Source: JBBDLF01 sp040879025 (GTDB taxonomy: Bacteria > Pseudomonadota > Gammaproteobacteria > Pseudomonadales > Pseudohongiellaceae). From it: a stretch of DNA of 64,000 nucleotides. Both the position numbers and the translations under genes were made by a program. The notes beneath the pieces are model-generated. The model was not told where the DNA came from, did no database searches, and saw only the letters and a program-made list of their open reading frames with translations. Position 1 is the first letter of the stretch. Every line of letters begins with the position of its first letter. Shown one piece after another: positions 1-8,560 of the stretch. Where the stretch lies: assembly GCA_040879025.1 (NCBI GenBank), contig JBBDLF010000033.1:62001-126000 (forward strand). Direction: 5' to 3'.

Positions 1-352
1 GCAATTTCCCCGTAAGCCATTCGTAAACGGCCTCTCCATCCTCAACATCCATGTCCCGGCAAACCCGGGCTTCCATCAGGTGATGATGAGAGCGAAAGTT
101 CGACCCTTCTGAGAGGGAAACAATTATCATGTCCGGATTGACCTTCTGGATAACCTGCTGGAGGTTTTCCGCCTCACCCAGGACAGGGCAACCGAAAAAT
201 CTCAGTTTGGCGCAATTGCTTTCAGCCACCATCCCTGCCACCTTGATCCTGCAAGCGGGTCTGGCGGCAATTTCCGAGACCAGAAGTTGCGCGAAGGGGC
301 CCGCTCCCAAAATCAGAGCAGACCTGTATTTTCTTCCCTGATTGTTTTCCAT
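1..352 (-). CDS. Exopolysaccharide sugar transferase, N-terminal part (cut by left edge)
   Basis: The leftward frame opens with ATG at 352-350 and runs off the window, giving about 117 residues. It begins with a Rossmann-like segment (ALILGAGPFAQLLVSEI, residues 13-29). Further on are DMIIVSLSE and VEDGEAVYEWLTGKL, which resemble the nucleotide-binding-like half of polyprenyl-phosphate sugar phosphotransferases found in PEP-CTERM-associated exopolysaccharide loci. Such enzymes start repeat-unit synthesis by moving a sugar phosphate onto undecaprenyl phosphate. The catalytic domain lies outside the window. No start codon exists between the upstream stop (446-448) and this ATG, so the usual N-terminal membrane helices seem to be missing. 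It is last in the visible operon, 93 bp after the autokinase gene. The family call is moderately secure. Confidence 0.6.
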   Translation of the reverse strand, partial: MENNQGRKYRSALILGAGPFAQLLVSEIAARPACRIKVAGMVAESNCAKLRFFGCPVLGEAENLQQVIQKVNPDMIIVSLSEGSNFRSHHHLMEARVCRDMDVEDGEAVYEWLTGKL

Positions 353-445
353 GAAATTTACTTCATCCGTAAGCGTAAAAAGAGAATTGGCATGTAAGCG
401 GTGAAGTTTCGGCCCCGGAACACCAGATGGCGCCTGTGATCGCGC

Positions 446-1210
446 TCAGTAGTACCCGAACTTTTTCTCGTTACCTGCGGAGTAACCATTGAATACGAGT
501 CCCAATACCTTATCCGGATCCATAACATTCAGGGACTCCTCAAGCATGTCTTTCGGCGTATTGCCTGCACCCACCACAATCATAAATCCATCCACCCAGG
601 GGGAAATCAACTGACTGTCTGGAAGAAACGCGATAGGGGCGGTATCTACAATGACGTAATCGTATCGGTGCTTGGCTTCATCGAGCAGCTTTCCAAGTTT
701 TGGTGAATTCAGGATATCGTAGGCTGAACTTGCCTTGGTTCCGGAAGGCATGACATAGAGATTGAAATCGGCTATGTAATACACCACTTGCTCTATGCTC
801 AGTTTGTCATCCAGGACGCGGTCCACCAAACCTTTACTGTAAAGCTTTTTGATTCCCAGATAGTCCTTGACGTTTGTAAACGGCTGACGCAGGTCCAGTT
901 CAACCAACAACACGGAGGCCTGTTGATCCTGGGCCAGCGCAGCGGCAAGATTGATCGACGTAAGAGTTTTACCGTCCCCGGCTACTGCGCTCGTAATAGC
1001 TATAACGTTGGTTTGATCAGATTGAGCCTTCTGTTCAACAACATGTCTCAGCCGGCGATAGCGCTCGGCCTCAACCGAGTCCGGCTGCAGCAGACTCACC
1101 AAGTGAGGATTGACGGTCCGGCCGCGATCCGATGTCAAAACCTCTTCGCCACGGTGATGCGATGAGACAACCGACAGGCGGGTATTGGCATGCTTGGCAT
1201 GTCTTTCCAT
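446..1210 (-). CDS. Tyrosine-protein autokinase of exopolysaccharide system (BY-kinase, CpsD/Wzc kinase domain)
   Basis: A cytoplasmic P-loop tyrosine kinase that phosphorylates its own C-terminal tyrosines to control the chain-length partner encoded just upstream. Visible motifs, numbered from the chosen start: Walker A AGDGKT (77-82), Walker A' VELDLRQP (about 103-110), Walker B VIVDTAP (186-192), and a C-terminal KKFGYY with two tyrosines. There is no membrane segment, so this is the stand-alone kinase that pairs with the Wzz-type protein. The frame extends to a GTG at 1267 with no ribosome-binding site. I chose the ATG at 1210, preceded by AGGA 11 nt away, giving 254 residues. It resembles the autokinase of XrtA/PEP-CTERM-type clusters (PHLVSLLQPDSVEAE region), but no exosortase gene is visible. 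Confidence 0.88.
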   Translation of the reverse strand: MERHAKHANTRLSVVSSHHRGEEVLTSDRGRTVNPHLVSLLQPDSVEAERYRRLRHVVEQKAQSDQTNVIAITSAVAGDGKTLTSINLAAALAQDQQASVLLVELDLRQPFTNVKDYLGIKKLYSKGLVDRVLDDKLSIEQVVYYIADFNLYVMPSGTKASSAYDILNSPKLGKLLDEAKHRYDYVIVDTAPIAFLPDSQLISPWVDGFMIVVGAGNTPKDMLEESLNVMDPDKVLGLVFNGYSAGNEKKFGYY

Positions 1211-1296
1211 ATCTTTACTGATCCTGTTCCATAAAATTCCGACTGGATAAAAAAATGTGCGGGACACGCGGACTTTTTGACCAATTGGAATTGTGA

Positions 1297-2838
1297 TCAG
1301 GTTGGCCCCGCGCCAGCCATCATCGACACGATTCCTTGTGCATTTTGACCAAAGTTGTAAGCGAGTACAGCCAAAACAAGTACGGCGATCATGACGCCAA
1401 CCAATACCAACGATGAATGAAACCCGCTGCGCAGCAGATCACCGGTAGTTTGCATTTTTGAAATAGTTCCCAGAATGGGCAATCGCGTGAAGTTACGCAA
1501 TTCCTGGGGCTTGTGAAAGGTAGAATCCGTTTGCTCAGCTACAAAAGCGGCTCCACCAGCAAACCCGACTGAGAGAATCAAGGACATGATCATTAGCGCG
1601 AGCCGGTTAGGTTGTGCAGGAAAGTCCGGCGGGATAGCAGCCTCCAGCACCTGAAATTGGGTAGCCTGTTGTAGTTCAAGCGACTCTGACAGCCGCGCAT
1701 CCTGATAGCGTTCCTGCAAGTCCATATAGTCCTGTCTGGCGGATTCATACGAATTGGTCAATTGCGACAGTTCCTGTTCTATTGCCGGCGTCGACTCAAT
1801 GCGCAGTCGTAACTGCTCTATACTCTGGCGCAGTTCCGCTTCCTGTTCCTTGAGCTCTTCCAATTCGGCCTGGGCTTGCTGAAGGTTGCGTCCCGTTATT
1901 TGGATTGACTCAACTCGTTGTGAAAGGTCCGTCGCTTGCTCACTGTCGACAACGGCTTCCAGCGCTTCAATCTCGTTTCTGAGCCGAATAATTCCGGGGT
2001 ATTGGTCTGTGTACTGTGAACGCAACTCGGCCAACTGCTGATACAAAGCGCGAAGTCGGGTTATACCATCGGCTCCGCCGCTGCGACCCTGTGACGAGTC
2101 GCCGTAAAGCATTTCCATGCGGCTCATCACCTGGATCTGCTTTTCTCCATTCATCCTCAGCTCCGAGTTCATGCGCTCCAGAGTGGATAAGTTCATGGTC
2201 TCCTGCTGTGGCAGTTCGCCGAGGTGCTGCATCTTGAATTCATTGATTAATCGTTCTTCCGTCAACAACCGTTCTCTCGCTTCATCGAGCTCTTGTTTCA
2301 GAAATTGAGTGGTTCGGGTTGCCTGCCGGATTCGCAGTGCCTCATTTTCCTCTCTGAACAGAGAGGCCAGCTCATTGCTGACTTCGGCGACATGTTGGGG
2401 ATCCCAACCCCGGTAGCCGATAGTCAGCGTGTACATGGCCTGTCGCCCCTGCTGCGCGCTCGAGACCTCCTGTTCAATCTGAATATCACGTCGCAATTGC
2501 CCTATGATAACCTCGTCGGAAACTCGCCCTTGCATTTCGGGGTAAAGATTCATTCGCTCGATGAGGGCCTGCATATGCGGCCGACTTAACATTTCCTGTT
2601 GTACTACCGAGAGACGGCGACCCAGCTCATTATTGATCGTTGTGGTAACCAGCGACTCCGAAATGTCAGCTTGCCCGACCAGAATTTTTGTTGAGGCACT
2701 ATACATCGGCGGCAACGCCAAAATCATACTGACAGCAATCGCAAACAACGAAAAGCATGACAGAACCAACAACCACTTTCGCCGTCGCCAGATTTCAAGC
2801 GCCGAACTGAACAGGGAGTTGTTTTCAGAGTTGTGCAC
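1297..2838 (-). CDS. Polysaccharide chain-length determinant (Wzz/GumC-type co-polymerase)
   Basis: Inner-membrane polysaccharide co-polymerase of 513 residues. An N-terminal membrane helix (about residues 18-40, LLVLSCFSLFAIAVSMI) is followed by the Wzz beta domain, then a long periplasmic coiled coil rich in E, Q, L and R (about 170-390), then a proline-containing PAQPNRLALMI entry to the C-terminal helix pair. A further helix lies near the end (LVLVGVMIAVLVLAVLA). There is no fused kinase; the kinase is the next gene. The GTG start has a good GAGGA site 7 nt upstream. The family sets the length of exported polymer and forms a complex with the kinase and the outer-membrane export protein. 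Confidence 0.88.
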   Translation of the reverse strand: MHNSENNSLFSSALEIWRRRKWLLVLSCFSLFAIAVSMILALPPMYSASTKILVGQADISESLVTTTINNELGRRLSVVQQEMLSRPHMQALIERMNLYPEMQGRVSDEVIIGQLRRDIQIEQEVSSAQQGRQAMYTLTIGYRGWDPQHVAEVSNELASLFREENEALRIRQATRTTQFLKQELDEARERLLTEERLINEFKMQHLGELPQQETMNLSTLERMNSELRMNGEKQIQVMSRMEMLYGDSSQGRSGGADGITRLRALYQQLAELRSQYTDQYPGIIRLRNEIEALEAVVDSEQATDLSQRVESIQITGRNLQQAQAELEELKEQEAELRQSIEQLRLRIESTPAIEQELSQLTNSYESARQDYMDLQERYQDARLSESLELQQATQFQVLEAAIPPDFPAQPNRLALMIMSLILSVGFAGGAAFVAEQTDSTFHKPQELRNFTRLPILGTISKMQTTGDLLRSGFHSSLVLVGVMIAVLVLAVLAYNFGQNAQGIVSMMAGAGPT

Positions 2839-2882
2839 CGCAAATCCTCATTTATAAGGTGTGTGTAAGACTGTGCAATTTT

Positions 2883-3470
2883 TCAGGGAACCAGAATGAT
2901 GTCGCCCGGATACACGGGGATGGGACCCTCGTTGCCCGAACCAATCAACCGTTCATAGTCAAAAACGATTCGCTGGGTGCCTTCCTCTCCAGGCCTCATA
3001 ATGACAATGCCCGTCCGTGACGCAAATTCGGTAAGCCCTCCCGCCTCAGCCAACGCATCCAGTACCGTCACATTATTCTGGAACTCGAATCGCCCCGGTG
3101 CTCTTACTTCTCCCAGAACGGACACCTTGTAACTGTGAACTTCGTCGACAACAACAGAGACTTCCCGGTCCACTACGTTCATGAATTCCTGGAGTGATTC
3201 CACCAGTTCAGCGCGCACCTGAAACGGCGTCAAGCCAGTCACCCTCAGTTCACCCAGCAAGGGATAGGAAATAATTCCGTCCGGTCGTACCGTCACTGTC
3301 CGGCTCATGTCGTCGTTACCGAAAATGGTTATCGTCAGCACATCGGATGGTCCGATTCGATAGCCCAGATCCAGCGGACTGTCGATGGAACCCGGGGATA
3401 CATCATTCGAACCACAGGAACCGAGTAGCATGCACAGGCAAGCTGCCATAAAAATCCGATGATGATTCAT
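2883..3470 (-). CDS. Polysaccharide export lipoprotein (Wza-like, Poly_export plus SLBB)
   Basis: A 195-residue periplasmic or outer-membrane export component. It starts with a lipoprotein signal ending in the lipobox LLGSC (Cys19). A Poly_export domain follows (about 35-110, with YRIGPSDVLTITIFG and VRPDGIISYPLLGELRVTG), then one SLBB domain (about 112-180, with YKVSVLGEVRAPGRF and VTVLDALAEAGGLTEF). It is shorter than E. coli Wza because it has a single SLBB and no C-terminal helix, which is normal for the short export proteins of PEP-CTERM-type clusters. The start overlaps the stop of the upstream barrel gene by ATGA, so the two are probably translationally coupled. It likely works with the barrel as the outer-membrane exit. 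Confidence 0.87.
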   Translation of the reverse strand: MNHHRIFMAACLCMLLGSCGSNDVSPGSIDSPLDLGYRIGPSDVLTITIFGNDDMSRTVTVRPDGIISYPLLGELRVTGLTPFQVRAELVESLQEFMNVVDREVSVVVDEVHSYKVSVLGEVRAPGRFEFQNNVTVLDALAEAGGLTEFASRTGIVIMRPGEEGTQRIVFDYERLIGSGNEGPIPVYPGDIILVP

Positions 3471-4687
3471 TGCTCTGTGGTCCTTGCATAGGGGCGGGGA
3501 TATCGCAGAGTGAAACCTACAAAAAATACATTTCTGGTAAATTCCCTGTTTCCGAGAATGTCCAGATCCTCCTCCTGATAGTTGTGATCGTAGGTAGCAA
3601 ATACAGAGAGTGCGTCATTGAACCGGTAGGTGGCGTTCAGTGCGACCTGGTAGGCCTCGGTCTCTGTGACCTCCCGCTGCACTTTTGCATAACTTGGCGA
3701 CAACGTGAAAACCAGGTTTTCACCGACATCCTGAGTCAAATCCATACGGAGTGATTCAGCTTCCAGCCTGCCCGCTTCGCCAATGAGATAGGTTTCCCCC
3801 AATTCATAGGCTATTGAAACCACCCCGGTTTCGTAGTTATGCATTAATGACAGGCCCAGGTACGGCTCAGCGGAATCCTCGGTGATGCGAGGGCCAGCCG
3901 TCAGCAGAGCACTTGTTGCGGCGGAAAACTGATGTTCCCAGCCAATCGTTGGGGTATGTGAATACTGGTCGGCACCGGTATCAAATGCATAATTACGATA
4001 GCTGTATCCGTAAATAACAGTATCCTGTCGTCCCAGGCTTTCCTCCCACTCGGCCATGAAGTCGGTGGTTTCACCATCCACTCCGGTTATCAGTTGGCTG
4101 CTGGAAAGCGTGAGCTGCATCCGCGCCAGGGAGGAAGAACTGAACCGGTAGGAAACCGCAGGTGATATCGAAGTTTGTTCTGCCTCGAATCGGCCTGGTT
4201 CTATGGTTGTCAGCAGGTTAAGTTCTCCCGGTGTGTTCGATTGGCTATAAAGGGCGCTGAGAGAGAGCGTCATCAGACGTGTTGGCAGGTACTCTACAGC
4301 CATCTGCGCAATTCGCCGAGCGCTGCTCGAATCGAGCTGATTCTGCTCTTGGTAGTCTTCAGACTCGACGCTGAGAAAAGCCCGCCAGTCCAGTCTGTCC
4401 GATCCGTAACCCAATTCCATGCCTGGGGCGATGCGGGTAACCTCATCGCTTACCTTTTCGATTTCTACACCAGGCTCGTCGGGATCATCGCCCGGAATTT
4501 CACCCAGGCTATCAAATGTAAAAAATACATTGTCGTCCCATATACGCGAAACGGAGACGGAGGGAATGAAATAGTAGCCGTCCTGATAAGACACATCATC
4601 CTCATCCGTCTGTGCAATTGCCATATGTGAAACAAGCAGCCATACCACCGCCACCGTCCAGGTTGTAAGCGTCAAACTTTTTTTCAT
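3467..4687 (-). CDS. Outer-membrane beta-barrel protein of exopolysaccharide locus
   Basis: 406 residues with a Sec signal peptide (helix TTWTVAVVWLLVSHMA, cleavage probably after AIA near residue 25). The rest alternates polar and hydrophobic residues with many aromatic strand ends (WRAFLSVES, YRFSSSSLARMQLTLS, VIYGYSYRNYAFD, NVFFVGFTLRYPRP), as expected for a barrel of a dozen or more strands. It resembles the outer-membrane proteins that accompany PEP-CTERM-type exopolysaccharide operons, but I cannot assign a subfamily with certainty. The position directly upstream of, and overlapping, the export lipoprotein suggests it is the porin or scaffold through which polymer leaves the cell. Confidence 0.75.
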   Translation of the reverse strand: MKKSLTLTTWTVAVVWLLVSHMAIAQTDEDDVSYQDGYYFIPSVSVSRIWDDNVFFTFDSLGEIPGDDPDEPGVEIEKVSDEVTRIAPGMELGYGSDRLDWRAFLSVESEDYQEQNQLDSSSARRIAQMAVEYLPTRLMTLSLSALYSQSNTPGELNLLTTIEPGRFEAEQTSISPAVSYRFSSSSLARMQLTLSSSQLITGVDGETTDFMAEWEESLGRQDTVIYGYSYRNYAFDTGADQYSHTPTIGWEHQFSAATSALLTAGPRITEDSAEPYLGLSLMHNYETGVVSIAYELGETYLIGEAGRLEAESLRMDLTQDVGENLVFTLSPSYAKVQREVTETEAYQVALNATYRFNDALSVFATYDHNYQEEDLDILGNREFTRNVFFVGFTLRYPRPYARTTEQ

Positions 4688-4713
4688 GGTCTCACCAATA
4701 TTATTCTTCGGCC

Positions 4714-5322
4714 CTAGGCCGGTATTACATTTGAACAGTCAACTTCCACCGCCACACTTCTACGCAAAAGATTGACCGAAATGACAAAAAGTCCCTTTGA
4801 TGGTTCCGACTTCACCAGAATGCCTTCTGCGTTTCCCAGGGAACCACTGGCAATCCTGACCTTGTCTCCTTTTTCAAGGTAAGGGTAAGGCAGAACTGGA
4901 AGTTGACTTCGTACAGCAAATTTTATGTTCTCTATTTCCGCGTCAGGAATCCGCGCCAGTTTGTCCCAGCGTGAGCCCAATATGCTGACCAGGCCGTCGG
5001 TCTTGCAGATATCGATATAAGCGGTCTTGTCGATAGCATGGCGCAGAAACAGATACCCTTTGAACATGGGTACGCGGCAGATGCGTCTTCCTTTTTTGCT
5101 TTTGCCGCGCGACCATTGATTGATCATGGGCAGGAAGCCTTCATAACCTTTGGCCCACAACTCTTCGAGGACAATTCGCTCATAGTTGCTTCGAGTCCAC
5201 AACACATGCCATCCAGTAACGGCTTCCGGCTCGTCGAGCTGAGGCGAAGGGGAATGCTGGTTACCATACTCACTCCGGGAGTGCACATCACGGTTGATCT
5301 TAATCGCTGTATTTTCAGCCAA
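4714..5322 (-). CDS. NusG-family specialised antiterminator (RfaH/UpxY-like)
   Basis: 202 residues: an NGN domain (about 35-145, WHVLWTRSNYERIVLEELW through MFKGYLFLR) followed by a KOW domain (about 148-195, with EKGDKVRIASGSLGNAEG). This is the architecture of NusG paralogues such as RfaH, which ride on RNA polymerase and help it through long polysaccharide operons. As first gene of the operon it probably promotes elongation through its own transcription unit. The TTG start is preceded by AAGGGG 7 nt upstream. An N-terminal extension of about 30 residues before the NGN domain is not typical of NusG. I saw no clear ops/JUMPstart element in the 125-bp leader. Confidence 0.85.
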   Translation of the reverse strand: MAENTAIKINRDVHSRSEYGNQHSPSPQLDEPEAVTGWHVLWTRSNYERIVLEELWAKGYEGFLPMINQWSRGKSKKGRRICRVPMFKGYLFLRHAIDKTAYIDICKTDGLVSILGSRWDKLARIPDAEIENIKFAVRSQLPVLPYPYLEKGDKVRIASGSLGNAEGILVKSEPSKGLFVISVNLLRRSVAVEVDCSNVIPA

Positions 5323-5365
5323 GGCTTCGCCCCTTCGGTCCAGGTTCAGGAACCAATTGCAATGA

Positions 5366-5425
5366 ATTTCCTTGTTGTTCGTTCACTTCCTGTGCATTCC
5401 TGAAAAAGCTTTCCTGCCTTTCCTG
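5366..5425 (-). promoter_or_regulatory. Cluster of CAGGAA motifs in the exopolysaccharide operon leader (possible CsrA/RsmA sites)
   Basis: Read on the minus strand, the stretch upstream of the NusG-like gene contains CAGGAA four times, seen as TTCCTG on the plus strand at 5387, 5397, 5411 and 5420. A further AAGGAA lies near 5366-5371. The copies are 9 to 14 nt apart. CsrA/RsmA binds A(N)GGA motifs in mRNA leaders, often of polysaccharide and motility genes, so this may be a post-transcriptional control region. No transcription start is identified, and the CsrA link is inference. Confidence 0.35.
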
Positions 5426-5447
5426 AAGCCGACGATCCCTATGGCGG

Positions 5448-7277
5448 TCACTCGACCGTTACACTCTTCGCCAAATTCCGTGGCTTATCGACATCACAGC
5501 CGCGCTGTACGGCAATATGGTATGCCAAAAGTTGTAACGGGACGGCCGCCAGGACGGGTGTAAGCAATTCCGAGGTCTTCGGGAGATAGAAGACATGATT
5601 CACCCTGGCGGCGATATCATCATCCCCTTCGCTGGCCAGCGCGATTACCATACCGTCACGTGCCTTGACCTCTTCAATGGATGCCATAACCTTTCCGTAC
5701 AGGCGACCCAGCGGTGCCAGCACAACGACCGGCAAACCATTTTCGATAAGCGCTATCGGACCGTGTTTCAATTCTCCGGCCGGATAGCCCTCGGCATGTA
5801 TATACGAAATTTCCTTCAGTTTCAGCGCACCTTCTATTGCAAGCGGGAAATGGATCCCTCGACCCAGATAAAGGGCGTTGCTGTGATTCTTGAACAGACG
5901 GGCGTAATCCTCCAGGATGACGCTCTGCGCAAGTATTCGTTCAATCAGTCGGGGCAGGTGGGCCAGTTCCTGCAGCAGCTTTACGGCCTCGACGGCGGTC
6001 AACGTGTTTTTGGCCCGCCCTGTCTTGATGGCCAGCAGAAGCAGCGCGGTCAATTGACAGGTAAATGTTTTGGTGGAGGCAACGCCGATCTCCGGGCCGG
6101 CGCAGGTATAGATGACGCCGTCTGCTTCACGGCTCATGCTTGAACCCATGACATTGCAGATGGCGACTATTCTCGAATCGCGCTTGCGAGACTCTGACAG
6201 AGCGCCCAGAACATCCGCGGTCTCGCCGGACTGGGATATACCTACCACCAGGTTCCGGCGTTCATTCACATGAGGCCGGTATCGATACTCAGAGGCGATA
6301 TCCACATCCACCGAAGTTCTGGCTATAAATTCGATCAGGTATTTTCCCACCAGAGCTGCGTGCCAGGAGGTTCCGCAGGCTACGAGAGAAATTTTCTCGA
6401 CGCCGGCCAGTTCCTGCGGTGACTGTTGCCATTCCGGAAAATCCACTTCACCTGCGGTAATTTTTTGCCCCGATAAGGTGTTGGTAATGGCCTGGGGCTG
6501 CTCATGAATTTCCTTCAACATGAAATGATCATAGCCATTCTTTTCCATGGCGTGTTCCAGCCATGCGACCTGGGTCGGAGGGCGAGTGATAATGGAGCCA
6601 TTGAACCCGATAATTCGGGCTCCTTCCGATGAAACGACAACCACTTCACCGTCTTCCAGTATCTGGATGTCGCGTGTGTAGTGGATGATGGCATTGATGT
6701 CGGACGCCAGAAACAGCGCCCCATCCCCATGGCCTATCACCAGGGGCGGGCCGCCGTTCCTGGCGGCGACAATTCGATCAGGCTCTCGCTGGCAGATCGC
6801 CGCAAGTGCGTAGGCACCCTGCAGTTGTCCCACCGCTTTCTTTACCGATAATTCTAGATCACCTGTGTATTCGGATTCGATCAGATGCGCAATGACTTCA
6901 CTGTCTGTCTGGGAGATGAAATGGTGACCTTCGCTCTCCAGCCTGGTTCGTAACTCAAGGTGATTTTCGATAATACCGTTGTGAACGATGGCAATCGTTC
7001 GTGTACAGTCTGTGTGAGGATGCGCGTTGCTGTCCGCCGGACGACCGTGCGTAGCCCATCGGGTGTGCGCGATACCCAGGTTTCCTCGCATGGGCGTCTT
7101 TTCCAGAAGCGCCTCCAGTGCGGCGTTTTTACCCACACTGCGGCACATTTCAAGCTTTCCTTCCGACACCGTACCTATACCCGCGGAATCATATCCGCGG
7201 TATTCAAGTCGACTGAGGCAATCAAGCAGGATAGGTCGCGCTTCTTGATTACCGAGATATCCTACTATCCCGCACAT
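5448..7277 (-). CDS. glmS: Glutamine--fructose-6-phosphate aminotransferase (isomerizing)
   Basis: Makes glucosamine-6-phosphate from fructose-6-phosphate and glutamine, the first step to UDP-GlcNAc for peptidoglycan, lipopolysaccharide and exopolysaccharide. It has 609 residues, the full family length. Cys2 after the initiator Met is the glutaminase nucleophile (MCGIVGYLG). The N-terminal amidotransferase half (1-240) is followed by two SIS sugar-isomerase domains (about 285-425 and 455-600), with SLVACGTSWHAALVGKYL and GISQSGETADVLGAL, and the conserved C-terminal KPRNLAKSVTVE. It sits just upstream of the exopolysaccharide operon on the same strand, 125 bp apart. I saw no glmU next to it and no glmS ribozyme signature. 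Confidence 0.97.
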   Translation of the reverse strand: MCGIVGYLGNQEARPILLDCLSRLEYRGYDSAGIGTVSEGKLEMCRSVGKNAALEALLEKTPMRGNLGIAHTRWATHGRPADSNAHPHTDCTRTIAIVHNGIIENHLELRTRLESEGHHFISQTDSEVIAHLIESEYTGDLELSVKKAVGQLQGAYALAAICQREPDRIVAARNGGPPLVIGHGDGALFLASDINAIIHYTRDIQILEDGEVVVVSSEGARIIGFNGSIITRPPTQVAWLEHAMEKNGYDHFMLKEIHEQPQAITNTLSGQKITAGEVDFPEWQQSPQELAGVEKISLVACGTSWHAALVGKYLIEFIARTSVDVDIASEYRYRPHVNERRNLVVGISQSGETADVLGALSESRKRDSRIVAICNVMGSSMSREADGVIYTCAGPEIGVASTKTFTCQLTALLLLAIKTGRAKNTLTAVEAVKLLQELAHLPRLIERILAQSVILEDYARLFKNHSNALYLGRGIHFPLAIEGALKLKEISYIHAEGYPAGELKHGPIALIENGLPVVVLAPLGRLYGKVMASIEEVKARDGMVIALASEGDDDIAARVNHVFYLPKTSELLTPVLAAVPLQLLAYHIAVQRGCDVDKPRNLAKSVTVE

Positions 7278-7480
7278 GTTGTTGTTTCTTTCTCCCTGGG
7301 TGGACCTTCTGGTTCCTGTTTCGCACTAATACGTAATGCAGTGATTGAGAGAATACGGTCCAGCCCTGTAACAAGCGAGTCGGGAAAACCCCTAAATGCA
7401 TATAGAAAAGTCCTCAGCAACCGAACGACGTCATCCTTCGAGAAAGTTATTGTCTGTGAGAGGCTGGAAAACGCAGTTCC

Positions 7481-8410
7481 TCAGTAACTGCGTGGGATAA
7501 AACGCTGCCGGAGCGGTCGCACAAAGGAACCGTAGGCTTTCTGAACCCATTTCGAACGGCGCGCCAATGAAATGATACCCGGCAGGAAGGTGACGGCGGC
7601 CGCCCGATACCAGGCTTGGGAGACTTGCGTGCGGGGTGTGAGTTCCGTATCTATGTAAACACGTAATTCCTCATCCAGTTCGAACAACTGTGTCCCCAGC
7701 TTCAGTACCAACGGATCAGAGAAAAGACTTTGATACTCGGGCTTGTGGCGGCTTTGCTTCCAGCGTTCGTTGATCGCCATCGCCTGTGCCTGTTGCGAAT
7801 AGCTTGTGGCATCAAAGGAACTTCCTCCACCAAACACTGTTACTTCATTGAACCCGCGATCGGTAAATTGCAAACCGAGCTGCCTCGCGAGTTGCTTCCG
7901 GTATTCGCGCGAACGACACCACTGGTTGTAGTTGACCACCACTTTGGCGTCGCCGAGCAGATTGGTCTGATTTGCCGCTTCCCGGGCATAGGTGGTCCAT
8001 AGTTGCGGCCCGGTCAGCCCGCTGACATAGGTACTCCGGCGTGTGGGAACCATTGTATGAAATTCACGGCTGGCGAAGGTGTTGAACGGGTCCCTCAGAA
8101 TCAGCACATCAATGCGGGCACCTGTTTGATGACCGTACCGATTCTGCCGCTGTGGATACACATGGGGGTCGGTGACCGTTTCCAGCAAGCGGTCTTCATA
8201 GCTGTAGACGACCAGTTCATACTCGCCAGACGGGTTCTGACGCATTGCCGGGCTTCGTAGCCTTTCTTCACACAGCGGGTCTTCCGGTCCCACATCGTTG
8301 AAAAACAGCTGCGGTTTGCGGGCCTGGGCCAATATCCAGTTAATCAGCGCGTGATTACCGCTTCGCTGCAAACCGATCAGCCGGACTTCTCTTTCCACTC
8401 TTGTGATCAC
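7481..8410 (-). CDS. Sulfotransferase-like protein
   Basis: 309 residues from the chosen start. A P-loop-like motif IGLQRSGNHALINW (12-25) occupies the position of the 5'-phosphosulfate-binding loop of PAPS-dependent sulfotransferases. LILRDPFNTFAS (103-114) matches the 3'-phosphate-binding motif (RDP with a later Ser). Such enzymes transfer sulfate to sugars, lipids or small molecules; the substrate here is unknown. The open frame reaches a TTG at 8560 next to the upstream stop, but that stretch looks non-conserved. The GTG at 8410 has GGAGAG 10 nt upstream, so I chose it. It lies on the same strand as glmS and the exopolysaccharide genes, so sulfation of a surface glycan is possible but unproven. 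Confidence 0.65.
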   Translation of the reverse strand: MITRVEREVRLIGLQRSGNHALINWILAQARKPQLFFNDVGPEDPLCEERLRSPAMRQNPSGEYELVVYSYEDRLLETVTDPHVYPQRQNRYGHQTGARIDVLILRDPFNTFASREFHTMVPTRRSTYVSGLTGPQLWTTYAREAANQTNLLGDAKVVVNYNQWCRSREYRKQLARQLGLQFTDRGFNEVTVFGGGSSFDATSYSQQAQAMAINERWKQSRHKPEYQSLFSDPLVLKLGTQLFELDEELRVYIDTELTPRTQVSQAWYRAAAVTFLPGIISLARRSKWVQKAYGSFVRPLRQRFIPRSY

Positions 8411-8560
8411 GCTGCCGACTCTCTCCGAAGTTATTGAATCCTCCGGAGAGTAGCAGTCAAGATACTGAAATTTAAGGGGGGTAACACCCGGTATGCCCAA
8501 AGAAAAACAATCAGTTCGGCGCCGGAATCCACGGCAGGCTTCCGGCGACGATCCGGCCAA

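Noticed and set aside
5323..5447. An ops/JUMPstart element for the RfaH-like protein
   Set aside because: The plus strand has GGCGGTCACT near 5444, but it is in the wrong orientation and inside the end of glmS. No ops core was found on the sense strand.
5446..5459. Possible glmS terminator hairpin (CGGTC/GACCG)
   Set aside because: Short stem with no T tract on the minus strand.
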